Source: Marinisporobacter sp. (GTDB lineage Bacteria; Bacillota; Clostridia; Peptostreptococcales; Thermotaleaceae). From it: 45,750 nucleotides of DNA. The notes below the pieces were generated by a model. The model was given only the letters and a program-made list of their open reading frames with translations, had not been told where the DNA came from and did no database searches. Both the position numbers and the translations under genes were made by a program. The stretch spans positions 1-45,750 of the forward strand of contig JAOARV010000041.1 of assembly GCA_025210395.1 (NCBI GenBank), read 5' to 3'. Positions 1 to 8,247 of the stretch are shown one piece after another; the stretch's first letter is position 1, and each line of letters begins with the position of its first letter.

Positions 1-27
1 AATTTTATCATTTTGTGTAATATTCAT
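1..27 (-). CDS. Start of an unidentified gene (partial, first 9 codons)
   Basis: A GGAGG ribosome-binding site on the minus strand (about positions 36-41) is followed at good spacing by an ATG whose complement is at 25-27. The frame stays open to the window edge and reads MNITQNDKI. It lies downstream of nagB in the same direction, so it may belong to the amino-sugar operon. Nine residues are too few to name it. Confidence 0.5.
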
Positions 28-139
28 TGTATAAGTCCTCCAGTATTATAGTTTTGTACTTCCGGCCAGAAGCAATTCTATTTTACTGTGAGGGCTTACT
101 TTTTTCAAACTTGATTTTTATTCATTACAGGAATGCTCC

Positions 140-877
140 TTATTTATTATTATTTATTTTACTATAAGCATCTTCGTCTACTATTAGCGTTACATTTGGA
201 TGCAATTGTAGCACTGAAGCTGGCAATTTAGGCGTAATTTGCCCTTTTACCATGCCAAACACAGCATCAGCTTTTTCTTTACCCGATGCTAATAACACAA
301 TCTTTCTTGACTGCATGATTGTCTTAATGCCCATGCTAATTGCACTTTTAGGAACATCCTCACTTCTCTCAAAGAATCTTGCATTGTCAAATATAGTTTG
401 TTCATCAAGTTTAACAATATGAGTTTGAGCTTCGAATTTAACATCTGGTTCATTAAAACCTATATGCCCATTTCGTCCTATCCCCAATATTTGCAGATCA
501 ATTCCTCCATGTGCTTTTATCTTTTTCTCATAATATTGACACTCTTTTGATCTATCATTGATTGTTCCTGAAGGTATATTGCAATTCTCACGCTTAATAT
601 CGATATGGTTAAACAAATTATTTTTCATGAACATGGCATAGCTTTGTGAACAATCAGCTGATAAACCAATATACTCATCTAAATTAAACGTTATTGTTTC
701 AGCAAACGATACTAACCCACAATTATAAAAATCCATTAACTTTCTGTAGAGTCCTATAGGTGTTGAACCTGTTGCTAAGCCTAAGACACTATCTGGTTTA
801 CTAAGAATTTTTCCCACTACAATATGTGCAGCTTTTTCACTCATTTCCTCATAATCTTTGACTACTAAAATATTCAT
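140..877 (-). CDS. nagB: Glucosamine-6-phosphate deaminase NagB
   Basis: Converts glucosamine-6-phosphate to fructose-6-phosphate and ammonia in the cytoplasm, so GlcNAc carbon enters glycolysis. The 245-residue product has the family's usual length. Visible motifs are the N-terminal phosphate-binding LATGSTPIGLY, the catalytic-base region LDEYIGL, and GIGRNGHIGFNEP with the active-site His. A longer frame opens at 892, but that ATG is part of the ribosome-binding site GGAGGTGAT; the ATG at 877 (MNILVVKDY) has correct spacing and is preferred. It follows nagE in the same direction with 131 bases between, which hold a GAAA-looped hairpin. No nagA is visible in the window. Confidence 0.96.
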   Translation of the reverse strand: MNILVVKDYEEMSEKAAHIVVGKILSKPDSVLGLATGSTPIGLYRKLMDFYNCGLVSFAETITFNLDEYIGLSADCSQSYAMFMKNNLFNHIDIKRENCNIPSGTINDRSKECQYYEKKIKAHGGIDLQILGIGRNGHIGFNEPDVKFEAQTHIVKLDEQTIFDNARFFERSEDVPKSAISMGIKTIMQSRKIVLLASGKEKADAVFGMVKGQITPKLPASVLQLHPNVTLIVDEDAYSKINNNK

Positions 878-931
878 ATTTATCACCTCCATTGATCTTG
901 TGTTGACATAAGAGAATTTTAACTAAATGAA

Positions 932-961
932 AGGCCTAAATCGCTTTCGCTAAGTAGACCT
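932..961 (-). other. GAAA-capped hairpin between nagE and nagB
   Basis: Read on the minus strand, AGGTCTA and TAGGCCT pair over 7 bp (one G-U) around an inner GC-GAAA-GC cap separated by mismatches. No T-run follows, so it is not a standard terminator. It may stabilise or process the nagE-nagB transcript. This is inferred from pairing only. Confidence 0.35.
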
Positions 962-1008
962 CTTCATCAAAATATTTTGTTCAGTAAATCACGATGAGTT
1001 TTTTACGA

Positions 1009-2394
1009 TTATTTTATTAAAGCTTTCATTTGCTCAGCAACAAGTTCTGCCTTTGTTCCTACAATAACTTGCATTGTATTGCTAGTTGGTCTAATAACCC
1101 CCTTTGCACCAATAGACTTTAGTACATCTTCACTGATAATTGCTGAATCTTTGATCTCTAATCTTAATCTTGTGATGCAACTATCTAGGTCAGTAATATT
1201 AGCTTTTCCACCTAATGCTTCTAGATATTTTTGTGCCAAATCCATAATTTCTTTTTCACCACTAGAATCTTCTGACGTCATCTCTATATCTTCTCTACCT
1301 GGCGTCTTAGCATCTGTCTTCTTAATAACAAACACGAAAATAAAATAATAAATCAATCCATAAACTAATCCTATTGGTATAATTAGCCATCCATTTGTGG
1401 CTAGCCCCATGTTTATGATATAATCAGTGAAACCTGCTGAAAATCCAAACCCATGAAGAATACCGAATGCATTGGCTACTACATATGCAAGCCCCATCAA
1501 GATCCCATGAATGACAAACAATATTGGTGCTGTAAACATAAATAGAAATTCAACTGGTTCAGTAATACCTGTTAGGAAAGATGTTAACGCAACACTAAAC
1601 AGCATTCCGCCAACTGCCTTTTTTTGATCAGGTTTCGCCGTCTTATACATTGCCAATGCTGAAGCAGGCAATCCAAACATCATAACAAGATATGCACCAG
1701 CCATATACGCACCTGCAGTAGGATCTCCAGCAAAGAATCTCAATTGATCTCCAACAATTACTGTACCATCTGGTGCTGTAAATGTTCCAAAAACCATTCT
1801 TACTATACTATTTAACACGTGATGTAGACCAACAGGTATCAGCATTCTATTACCAACACCATAAATGAATAATCCCAACTTACCTGATTGAATCATCCAC
1901 ATACCAAATTTATCAATGCCAGCTTGAACAATTGGGAAAACATATCCTAAAGTAAATGCAACAGCAACACTTGTCACTCCAGTTACTATCGGAACAAATC
2001 TCCTTCCACCAAAGAATCCAAGCCATTCAGGTAGCTTAACTTGATTATATTTGTTATACATATTTCCTGCAATTATACCTGCAATAATACCCGACAAAAC
2101 ACCCATTTTAATATCGCCGTTTATTGTTTTTGCTCCAGCTTCCAGTATTAGATAACTTATTGCTCCAGCAAGACCTGCCGCTCCATGATTATCCTTAGCA
2201 AGGCCAATTGCAATACCAATACCGAAAAGTAATCCTAAATTTGAAAAAATTGCACCACCTGAAGCTTTAACAAAAGGAATATCGAGTAAATCAGCTGAAC
2301 CAAATCTTAGTAATAATGCCGCAATAGGTAGCATAGCGATAGGCAACATCAATGCCTTGCCCAATTTCTGTAATGTTCCAAAAATTTTATTCAT
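1009..2394 (-). CDS. nagE: PTS N-acetylglucosamine-type permease, EIICB
   Basis: Membrane sugar permease that imports and phosphorylates an amino sugar, most likely GlcNAc. The 461 residues hold an EIIC domain (about 1-360; many hydrophobic helices, GITEPVEFLFMF near 275, GLHHVLNS near 190) and an EIIB domain (about 385-461) with the phospho-cysteine loop DLDSCITRLRLE. There is no EIIA domain, so phosphate must come from an EIIA encoded elsewhere. The start has a strong GAGGAGGT site. NagE is preferred over a glucose permease because of the IIC sequence and because nagB follows directly. Its product, GlcNAc-6-P, still needs NagA, which is not visible here. Confidence 0.92.
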   Translation of the reverse strand: MNKIFGTLQKLGKALMLPIAMLPIAALLLRFGSADLLDIPFVKASGGAIFSNLGLLFGIGIAIGLAKDNHGAAGLAGAISYLILEAGAKTINGDIKMGVLSGIIAGIIAGNMYNKYNQVKLPEWLGFFGGRRFVPIVTGVTSVAVAFTLGYVFPIVQAGIDKFGMWMIQSGKLGLFIYGVGNRMLIPVGLHHVLNSIVRMVFGTFTAPDGTVIVGDQLRFFAGDPTAGAYMAGAYLVMMFGLPASALAMYKTAKPDQKKAVGGMLFSVALTSFLTGITEPVEFLFMFTAPILFVIHGILMGLAYVVANAFGILHGFGFSAGFTDYIINMGLATNGWLIIPIGLVYGLIYYFIFVFVIKKTDAKTPGREDIEMTSEDSSGEKEIMDLAQKYLEALGGKANITDLDSCITRLRLEIKDSAIISEDVLKSIGAKGVIRPTSNTMQVIVGTKAELVAEQMKALIK

Positions 2395-2495
2395 TTTTTT
2401 ACCTCCTCATTTTTGCCTATATATTAATATAAAGCTTCTTATTGAAGTACAATATTTCAATTACTCATTCTTTACTGAACAAAATAAAACTATAA

Positions 2496-4394
2496 CTAAT
2501 CATTAGAATCTATATCATCCAACCAAATTGGACTACACCAACCCAAATGTCCATTGTTCAATTTAACCCTTACATAGTACCGATCTTCTTCGCTAGTTTT
2601 AAAATCTACCAATTCCTTCACAAAGAATTTTTTGCCACAAATGTCCTTAAATAATACTTCCTCATTCTTGATTAATTCTATACTCTTTATATCAACAGGA
2701 GCAACTGCTTCCATGTGAATCGTTCTAGCTTCTTTTGCTTTTGTAGATATTTCACCTATAGAACATCCTTCTACAGATAAGTTAATAAACATCCTTGGAT
2801 GTGTAGTAGCAATAGTCCTTCTCATTTTCAATGAATCAAAAATATCTTGTCTACTGTTTCTTTTGGCGAAAACACCTGTAATACCACCATAACCAGGATT
2901 CCCGTCATGGCCATCACTTCCAGCAGTAACGCCCCATTTTTTCCTTTTTTTCAAAAACTCTTGAAAAGAGTTCCCTTTTACATTGGCTCTCGCCTTCAAA
3001 ATCATTGGATGCTCTTGGTTTTCAAAACGTCCCCATTGACTTGAATATATTTCACACAATACTTCTTTGTCATCGGATTGCATCCAATTTTCAATATTGA
3101 ATCCTTCATGTTTAATTTCCTGTTGATCTTTTCTAGGTCTTCCCTCACAATATCGATGAAAGTGTGGAATCGTTAAAACCTTATTCTTTTCATAATATCG
3201 CCATATTTTATGTACTTCATCTACACTTTCACCTGGATAGTCCATTTCACAAAAAGACTCTCCAAATAGGATAATTGTATCACCGCGTTTGCTATGTAAT
3301 TCAATACCAGGAAACGTGGTAAATAATCCTTCCACATAATGTTCATCGGCTTTTTTTCCAATTTCATTCCAAGTATACTTATCTACATTTACACCTCGAT
3401 CGTCATTAAACTGAAAGGTTTGCTCAGACATACAAACAAAATCAAGTTTAGACACTTCCTTTGCATAGGTATAACCATAATCAGGTAATGCTCCAGGATC
3501 ATTGTCTCTTATGTTAGCTGTTAAATTGGAATGAAAATGCGTATCTCCCCAGTAGATATTATCCATCATATCATTACAAACAACAATTGAAGCTTCTACA
3601 TGGCCATTCGGAAATTCTGCATAAATCTCATAGTAGCCCTCATTTTGCAGTACTCCCCAATACTTTCCATTTTCTTCTTGAACATATGATATCTCACCAG
3701 TCTTTAAATTTCTTACAATTACTTTAAAGGACTCATCACTGTTCATCTCAACTGGATTATTAAATCTATCTGTAAATAGCAAATGAATTCCAAATTTTTC
3801 ATTACTCTTCACAACCGTCGGGGTATTAATAATAATTTTTCTAATCTTATCCGGGATAATCCTAATCCTTGGAAACACATCAAGTTTTTCATATGCCTTA
3901 ATCCCTTCTACATCGATATATACCTCATTTGTTATGAATGTGCCTCCATGTTTATAAGCATGTTGAGAAATCCTTGACGGCTCACATTCCCCCTCTAACC
4001 ATGGCCTATCAATCCCTCCAAACTTAAGAACAATCTCATCACCAACCTTTAGTCCTTTATCAAAATGTACTATAGCTACTCTGCTACTGTCATGCCAACG
4101 ATTAATATGACTAAATTTAGAAGGAACTTTTTCGATTTTTACATCTACACAAATATTATCCTCACGACCATAAGCATAAATATAATTTTTTTGCCAATAA
4201 TCATATGTCTGTAAATATTCTTCACTTCTTTGATGCTGATACGGTGGAACAACAATTTTCAATGAACTACCTGGTTTCATTTCCGCCTTTGCCTTAAAAT
4301 TCAATTCCCATTCATATTCACTATTAACCGTCAAAACGTTATCCACTTTAACGCTAAAATCTCCAAATGACAATTGAGTATTGAATCTATCCAC
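2496..4394 (-). CDS. PHP-like metallohydrolase, DUF3604 type
   Basis: A 632-residue protein beginning with GTG behind an AAAGGAGAT site. The first ~275 residues are beta-rich and look like immunoglobulin-like sandwiches. From about 280 there is a PHP-like metal-dependent hydrolase: WGDTHFHSNL, then HSKRGD, IPHFHRYCEGR and GSDGHDGNPGYGG, giving a His/Asp set that fits a multi-metal site. No signal peptide is visible, so it is probably cytoplasmic. The DUF3604/CehA-McbA grouping is from motif memory and the substrate is unknown. Its place between the GlcNAc permease and a GntR/UTRA regulator suggests a role with amino-sugar-derived molecules, which is inference. Confidence 0.75.
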   Translation of the reverse strand: MDRFNTQLSFGDFSVKVDNVLTVNSEYEWELNFKAKAEMKPGSSLKIVVPPYQHQRSEEYLQTYDYWQKNYIYAYGREDNICVDVKIEKVPSKFSHINRWHDSSRVAIVHFDKGLKVGDEIVLKFGGIDRPWLEGECEPSRISQHAYKHGGTFITNEVYIDVEGIKAYEKLDVFPRIRIIPDKIRKIIINTPTVVKSNEKFGIHLLFTDRFNNPVEMNSDESFKVIVRNLKTGEISYVQEENGKYWGVLQNEGYYEIYAEFPNGHVEASIVVCNDMMDNIYWGDTHFHSNLTANIRDNDPGALPDYGYTYAKEVSKLDFVCMSEQTFQFNDDRGVNVDKYTWNEIGKKADEHYVEGLFTTFPGIELHSKRGDTIILFGESFCEMDYPGESVDEVHKIWRYYEKNKVLTIPHFHRYCEGRPRKDQQEIKHEGFNIENWMQSDDKEVLCEIYSSQWGRFENQEHPMILKARANVKGNSFQEFLKKRKKWGVTAGSDGHDGNPGYGGITGVFAKRNSRQDIFDSLKMRRTIATTHPRMFINLSVEGCSIGEISTKAKEARTIHMEAVAPVDIKSIELIKNEEVLFKDICGKKFFVKELVDFKTSEEDRYYVRVKLNNGHLGWCSPIWLDDIDSND

Positions 4395-4442
4395 TAAACT
4401 ATCTCCTTTCTTCCTATAGATTAATATTATATCTTGAATATA

Positions 4443-4471
4443 ATGTTATTACATTTAGTTGTAAATGTCAA
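4443..4471 (-). promoter_or_regulatory. Sigma-A promoter of the PHP-like hydrolase gene
   Basis: On the minus strand TTGACA (4466-4471) and TAACAT (4443-4448) are separated by exactly 17 bases, about 50 bases upstream of the GTG start. The spacer is almost filled by an inverted repeat, so a bound regulator would block RNA polymerase. Confidence 0.7.
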
Positions 4472-4502
4472 TACATTTATCTCAGCTTTGTATTTACATT
4501 TA
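4451..4502. promoter_or_regulatory. Operator array of alternating ACATTTA / TAAATGT half-sites
   Basis: Half-sites are ACATTTA at 4451-4457, TAAATGT at 4462-4468, ACATTTA at 4473-4479 and ACATTTA at 4496-4502. The first three are spaced by 4 bases each, so adjacent ones form two overlapping perfect inverted repeats. The first repeat occupies the spacer of the hydrolase promoter. The divergent GntR/UTRA protein encoded at 4954 is the obvious candidate ligand; that link is inferred. Confidence 0.6.
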
Positions 4503-4670
4503 TTGTCTTTTCTTCGCTTTATACAGCTTAAAAAATAAGATAAAACTTGTAATCTTAGAAGCCAAATCAGTTATAAATATCTCAATATTTATAACTATTC
4601 TTATGTACAGATAACTTCAAAATTATTTAAAAACAAATTCTTATGGGATTTTATTAATTTTTCCTTTAAT

Positions 4671-4698
4671 TTGTGATATTCTAAAAGCAGTGTATAAT
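4671..4698 (+). promoter_or_regulatory. Possible promoter of the GntR/UTRA gene
   Basis: TTGTGA (4671-4676), a 16-base spacer and TATAAT (4693-4698). It would give an unusually long leader of about 250 bases before the TTG start at 4954. The rest of the 559-base divergent gap is AT-rich with repeated TTCCTTA motifs and no recognised riboswitch. Confidence 0.4.
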
Positions 4699-4953
4699 AC
4701 ATTTCCTACATAAATTGTGGAAAATATCTCACTAACATTGCATAGAAAACGAATTTCAATCAAAATGTAAATAATTCTATAAGTTCCTTATAAAGATTTG
4801 AGGAATATAAAAAATTCCTTATCATAGACTTATGGCAGCAAATTAATAATTTCGCACACATCTATTAATAAGGAAATCCAAACGAATAAGATTATATGAC
4901 AACCCTAGTGAGAATGTCTTTAATAAATTAAACTATTTTAGGAGAGAGGAACT

Positions 4954-5667
4954 TTGACTAAAAAATTAGCTAAATACAAAATTATTGAAAATGATATTTT
5001 AAAAAAGATTACACTGAATCAATATAAAAAAGATGATCTAATTCCAACAGAAGCCGAACTATCAGAAATGTATGATGTTAGTAGAATTACCGTTCGGAAA
5101 GCAACAGACAATTTAGTGGCTACTGGATACCTAAAACGGACTCCAGGATTAGGAACGGTTGTAAAACGCAACAAAAAAACAAATGTAGAACCTATCATCA
5201 AAGGTTTTCGGGAACAAATGCAAAATCTTGGTAAGTCCCCAAAATCAATAGTAAAAACGTTCGTTATTGAAAATGCAACAGAATTCATTGCAAAAAAGCT
5301 GGAAATCAATGAAGGTGATCAGGTTTATTACATTGAACGTATCAGAATGGCTGACGATGAGGTTTATATCTTTGAAAAATCCTATATTTCAGTCGATAAG
5401 TTTCCAGAGCTATCCATAAGCTATCTTCAGGAGTCAAAATATAATTTTTTCCAAAATGTGAAAAATATAAATATCATGTATCAACATCACGTCGTGAAAG
5501 CAATTTTAGCAGATGAAGAATTAAGTAATATTTTAAATATTAAACTCAATACACCTATCATCAGCGTTCAAAACTCCATATGCGCAAGTAATGACGTTAT
5601 TATCGATTATTCAACAAATTTTTACAATCCTGAAGTGTATGACTTATGTTATATAAAAACACGTTAG
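4954..5667 (+). CDS. GntR/HutC-family transcriptional regulator with UTRA domain
   Basis: A 237-residue regulator starting at a TTG codon with a GGAGAGAGG site 4-5 bases upstream. Residues ~5-70 form the GntR winged helix (LIPTEAELSEMYDVSRITVRKA, read in two halves, with TPGLGTVV as wing). Residues ~85-235 form a UTRA effector domain (YYIERIRMAD, IFEKSYI, LNTPIISVQNSIC), which in this family binds small molecules, often sugar phosphates. It is divergent from the hydrolase gene, whose promoter holds the half-site array, so it probably represses that gene. Control of nagE-nagB is possible, but the same half-sites were not found upstream of nagE. Confidence 0.88.
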   Translation: MTKKLAKYKIIENDILKKITLNQYKKDDLIPTEAELSEMYDVSRITVRKATDNLVATGYLKRTPGLGTVVKRNKKTNVEPIIKGFREQMQNLGKSPKSIVKTFVIENATEFIAKKLEINEGDQVYYIERIRMADDEVYIFEKSYISVDKFPELSISYLQESKYNFFQNVKNINIMYQHHVVKAILADEELSNILNIKLNTPIISVQNSICASNDVIIDYSTNFYNPEVYDLCYIKTR

Positions 5668-5693
5668 TAGCCTTAATAACTACTAACTTTTTT
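5663..5693 (+). terminator. Rho-independent terminator of the GntR/UTRA gene
   Basis: GTTAGTAG (5663-5670) and CTACTAAC (5680-5687) form a perfect 8-bp stem followed by six T. The stem contains the regulator's own stop codon. Confidence 0.85.
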
Positions 5694-5795
5694 ATACTCT
5701 TCAATTATTCTAACAATTCTATTTGACCCATTAAGATTATGTGCCCTGTACCACCCATCAAAATCATCAACAGCTAACAAGCGAGATGTCCTTTT
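5673..5795 (-). pseudogene. C-terminal gene relic, unrecognised
   Basis: One minus-strand frame of about 40 codons reads as convincing protein, including AVDDFDGWYRAHNLNGSNR and then IVRIIEEYKK, and ends at TAA 5673. It has no start codon or ribosome site and overlaps the GntR terminator. Upstream its frame runs only into the next terminator hairpin. It looks like the last exon-sized piece of a deleted gene; the parent family is not recognised. Confidence 0.4.
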
Positions 5796-5805
5796 GAAAA
5801 AAGAA

Positions 5806-5836
5806 AAGAAGCTATCTCTCAGTGAGATAGCTTCTT
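5806..5836. terminator. Bidirectional terminator between convergent genes
   Basis: AAGAAGCTATCTC (5806-5818) and its perfect complement at 5824-5836 form a 13-bp stem with a 5-base loop. On the minus strand it is followed by a T-rich tract and ends the HD-hydrolase transcript. Confidence 0.88.
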
Positions 5837-5859
5837 TATTTTATTAAACTTTTATCTTC

Positions 5860-6423
5860 TTATCCTAATAAACTAAAGCCTTCAGCTTGAAGACATTTTT
5901 CATGTTCAATTAGCCCTTGTACAAGAATATCAACGTGCTCTGCAAATTCCACGCCTAACGCTTCTCTACTCGCTTCAAGCTCATCTCTATTAACAGCTTT
6001 AGCAAAAGCTTTATCCTTCATTTTTTTCTTTACCGACTTAGCCTTTAATCCATCAAAATGTGTTGGTCGCATTCTCGCAACAGCAACAATAAAACTAGAC
6101 ATTTGATCCACAGCACTAAGTGCTTTTCTTTTATGATCTACTCTCATCTCTTTACAATCTAAGCCATGAGACACTACTGCATCAATAAAATCTTTGTCAA
6201 AACCAGCAGGGGTTAACATTTCTGTCGCTTTTGCAGGATGTTCTTCAGGGTATTTTTCAAAATCTACGTCATGGAGAATACCAAGTACCGCCCACGCTTC
6301 TTCATCTTCCCCAAAATGTCTTGCATAAGCACGCATACCTGCTTCAACTGCCATACTATGTCTATAAAGTTGCTCTGACTTTACATGTTTCTTTAGTAAT
6401 GCTACTGCTTCTCTTCTATTCAT
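5860..6423 (-). CDS. HD-domain phosphohydrolase
   Basis: A 187-residue soluble protein of the HDIG-type HD superfamily. The metal ligands are visible as YRHSMAVE (first His, ~22), GILHDVDFEKYPEEHP (HD pair, ~51) and VVSHG (~84), then a trailing helical region. Such small HD proteins hydrolyse nucleotide or other phosphate monoesters, but the substrate cannot be read here. It starts 20 bases after the stop of the XRE-cupin regulator and so forms a two-gene operon with it, a pairing that suggests the regulator controls or senses the same stress. Confidence 0.82.
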   Translation of the reverse strand: MNRREAVALLKKHVKSEQLYRHSMAVEAGMRAYARHFGEDEEAWAVLGILHDVDFEKYPEEHPAKATEMLTPAGFDKDFIDAVVSHGLDCKEMRVDHKRKALSAVDQMSSFIVAVARMRPTHFDGLKAKSVKKKMKDKAFAKAVNRDELEASREALGVEFAEHVDILVQGLIEHEKCLQAEGFSLLG

Positions 6424-6443
6424 CTCTTTCCCTCAACTTTCTT

Positions 6444-6992
6444 TTACTTATAAATAATCGTCACCATTAAAGTTACAGGCATGGATTGCTCATTCTTATA
6501 CTTATGGTTAACCTCTGGCTTAAACCGGTAAACATCCCCTTTTGCTAGCTTTCGTTCACGATCCTCAACAATAATTGTTAACTCACCCTCTTGAATAAAA
6601 ATCACTTCTTCGCTGACACCAATATGTTGTGTGGCAGAATGCTCTGAACGAGGATGCACCACCATCTGAAATAGCTCAAATTTCTTGTTTACATCAAACG
6701 GGATAATCCCATATAACTCATGAGTATTGTTTACTGTTGCTGCTTTAAGGGTTTCTTTGTTGACAACCACATCTAGTTCCGTCACATCATCTAACAACGT
6801 TGAAAAAGATACTTTGAGACCATTACAAATCTTCCATAATGTCGTCACGGTCGGTGTTGATGAACCACTTTCAATTCGAGCAATCATACTCTTACTCACG
6901 CCAGAAAGCACTGCTAACTGGTCCATACTCAGCCTATACTGGGTACGTATACGCTTTATATTTTGACCTATGGTCTTGTCTAATTTTTTCAT
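6444..6992 (-). CDS. XRE-family regulator with C-terminal cupin domain
   Basis: 182 residues: an N-terminal XRE helix-turn-helix (~8-65; LDKTIGQNIKRIRTQYRLS, then MDQLAVLSGVSKSMIARIES) and a C-terminal cupin barrel (~105-180; HPRSEHSATQHIG, VIFIQEGELTIIVEDRER, KLAKGDVYRFKPEVNHKYKN). The cupin part probably binds a small effector. The start has a strong AAAGGAGGT site and a near-consensus promoter. It leads the operon with the HD hydrolase, and self-regulation is likely though not shown. Confidence 0.88.
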   Translation of the reverse strand: MKKLDKTIGQNIKRIRTQYRLSMDQLAVLSGVSKSMIARIESGSSTPTVTTLWKICNGLKVSFSTLLDDVTELDVVVNKETLKAATVNNTHELYGIIPFDVNKKFELFQMVVHPRSEHSATQHIGVSEEVIFIQEGELTIIVEDRERKLAKGDVYRFKPEVNHKYKNEQSMPVTLMVTIIYK

Positions 6993-7024
6993 ACAACCTC
7001 CTTTCGTCTCATATATTGTACAAA

Positions 7025-7053
7025 ATTATAACGCATTTGCTCTTCTTTGTAAA
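7025..7053 (-). promoter_or_regulatory. Sigma-A promoter of the XRE-cupin operon
   Basis: TTTACA (complement at 7048-7053), a 17-base spacer and TATAAT (complement at 7025-7030), about 33 bases before the start codon. Confidence 0.8.
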
Positions 7054-7089
7054 GGGTTACCTTAATTTATCCACTGCAATCAAACCAAC

Positions 7090-7337
7090 CTAATATTGTA
7101 TATTAGTAGGAATACCCTTAATTTTTAATCATAATATTATTGTGTTTTATGTTAAGCGTATGTATAATATACTCAACAGAAATTGTTCACTATATGAAAC
7201 AAATAGGATATATAGTTAAAATTATTAACCACTATTATTTTCGCTTTAACAACACTTCCCCTATTCATTCTTCTAAGTTCATTGTCATTCTCCTTTTCAC
7301 GCTAAATTTATTGTTCTTGTTAAGCCAATGAACTTAG
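7090..7337. other. Intergenic region with two inverted repeats
   Basis: This gap between the XRE gene and citG holds a perfect 7-bp repeat (CTAATAT 7090-7096, ATATTAG 7100-7106), possibly an operator or weak hairpin. It also holds a perfect 12-bp repeat (CTAAGTTCATTG 7273-7284 against 7326-7337) around 41 bases. On the minus strand a GGAG site and ATG near 7284 open only a five-codon frame, MNLEE. No gene or clear terminator for the cit operon was recognised. Confidence 0.35.
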
Positions 7338-7355
7338 GGTTAATACTCCCTTAGG

Positions 7356-8219
7356 CTAACTCCCTAAAAAATACAGCATCAAGGTTACTGCAAGAAGGTC
7401 AGCAGCCCCTCCTGGACTAATATTTTTTTCAATAAAATCTTTATCCATATCCATCACTTTTTTTCTGCCCTCTGCTGTAAATATACCTCCTAAACTTAAT
7501 GCCTGTTTTGCGTTTATTTTTACATAGTCAAGTGTACTTAAATCATGTCTTCCTAAAACGTTGCTATCTTCTGTGTACATCATCAAATGTAGTAAAACTT
7601 GAACTAACACATCATTTAAATTTCTATTTTTCATAAGACTAATCAGTATTGGTAATCCATACTCTCTTACTGTAGCAAATCCCGACTCCACTTCTCCTCT
7701 TATTCCCTTTACACCATACTTTTTATATAAATATTCTCCATAGGTGAACTCTTTTTTCTTTTTATTTTGGACTAATTCCTTTTGGGAAATACCCTTTGTT
7801 ACGCTTATTACTCTAGAGCAAATTTCTAGAGAATCTATATTAGTCCTTGGACTTTCTATATATGCCATTCCTGCAACTGCAGCAATAATGCCTAAAGAAA
7901 AAATCAACCCTTTATGGGTGTTTACTCCACCTGTTGCTTTAAGCATTCTTTTTTCTCCTTCAATACCAATTGGGCGAATGTAGGCTAAAATATTATCATA
8001 ATTTACTTCTTCATACTTCCCTGCTGCTAAAGCACATTGATAAAAAGTATGGCCTAATGCAGCACTACTTGACATAAAGGTATAAAAATCCATGTCCCCA
8101 TGGGCTCCAGAATTATATCTATCTACAAGCCCCGGTTTAGGGGTTGCAGATACTTCAAACAGCAGGGCTTTTACAGCTATTTCACTTACACACTTACAAA
8201 ATTCATTATATTTAATCAA
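7356..8219 (-). CDS. citG: Triphosphoribosyl-dephospho-CoA synthase CitG
   Basis: Makes the precursor of the citrate-lyase-type prosthetic group from ATP and dephospho-CoA. About 287 residues. Typical landmarks are SATPKPGLVDRYNSGAHGDM near the N-terminus, LGHTFYQCALAAG, ATGGVNTHKGLIFSLG and GGAADLLAVTLML at the end. An ATG at 8228 also opens the frame, but AAAGG lies directly against it; TTG at 8219 has proper spacing from AAAGGATG and is slightly favoured. It is the last gene of the glm-mal-cit operon, following citX. Confidence 0.9.
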   Translation of the reverse strand: MIKYNEFCKCVSEIAVKALLFEVSATPKPGLVDRYNSGAHGDMDFYTFMSSSAALGHTFYQCALAAGKYEEVNYDNILAYIRPIGIEGEKRMLKATGGVNTHKGLIFSLGIIAAVAGMAYIESPRTNIDSLEICSRVISVTKGISQKELVQNKKKKEFTYGEYLYKKYGVKGIRGEVESGFATVREYGLPILISLMKNRNLNDVLVQVLLHLMMYTEDSNVLGRHDLSTLDYVKINAKQALSLGGIFTAEGRKKVMDMDKDFIEKNISPGGAADLLAVTLMLYFLGS

Positions 8220-8247
8220 AAAAATCATCCTTTATAACAATTTTCCA

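Noticed and set aside
7197..7284. Two short minus-strand frames (MNLEE and a ~29-codon frame beginning MNRGSVV) downstream of citG
   Set aside because: Composition is not clearly protein-like and they stop quickly; probably chance in AT-rich DNA.
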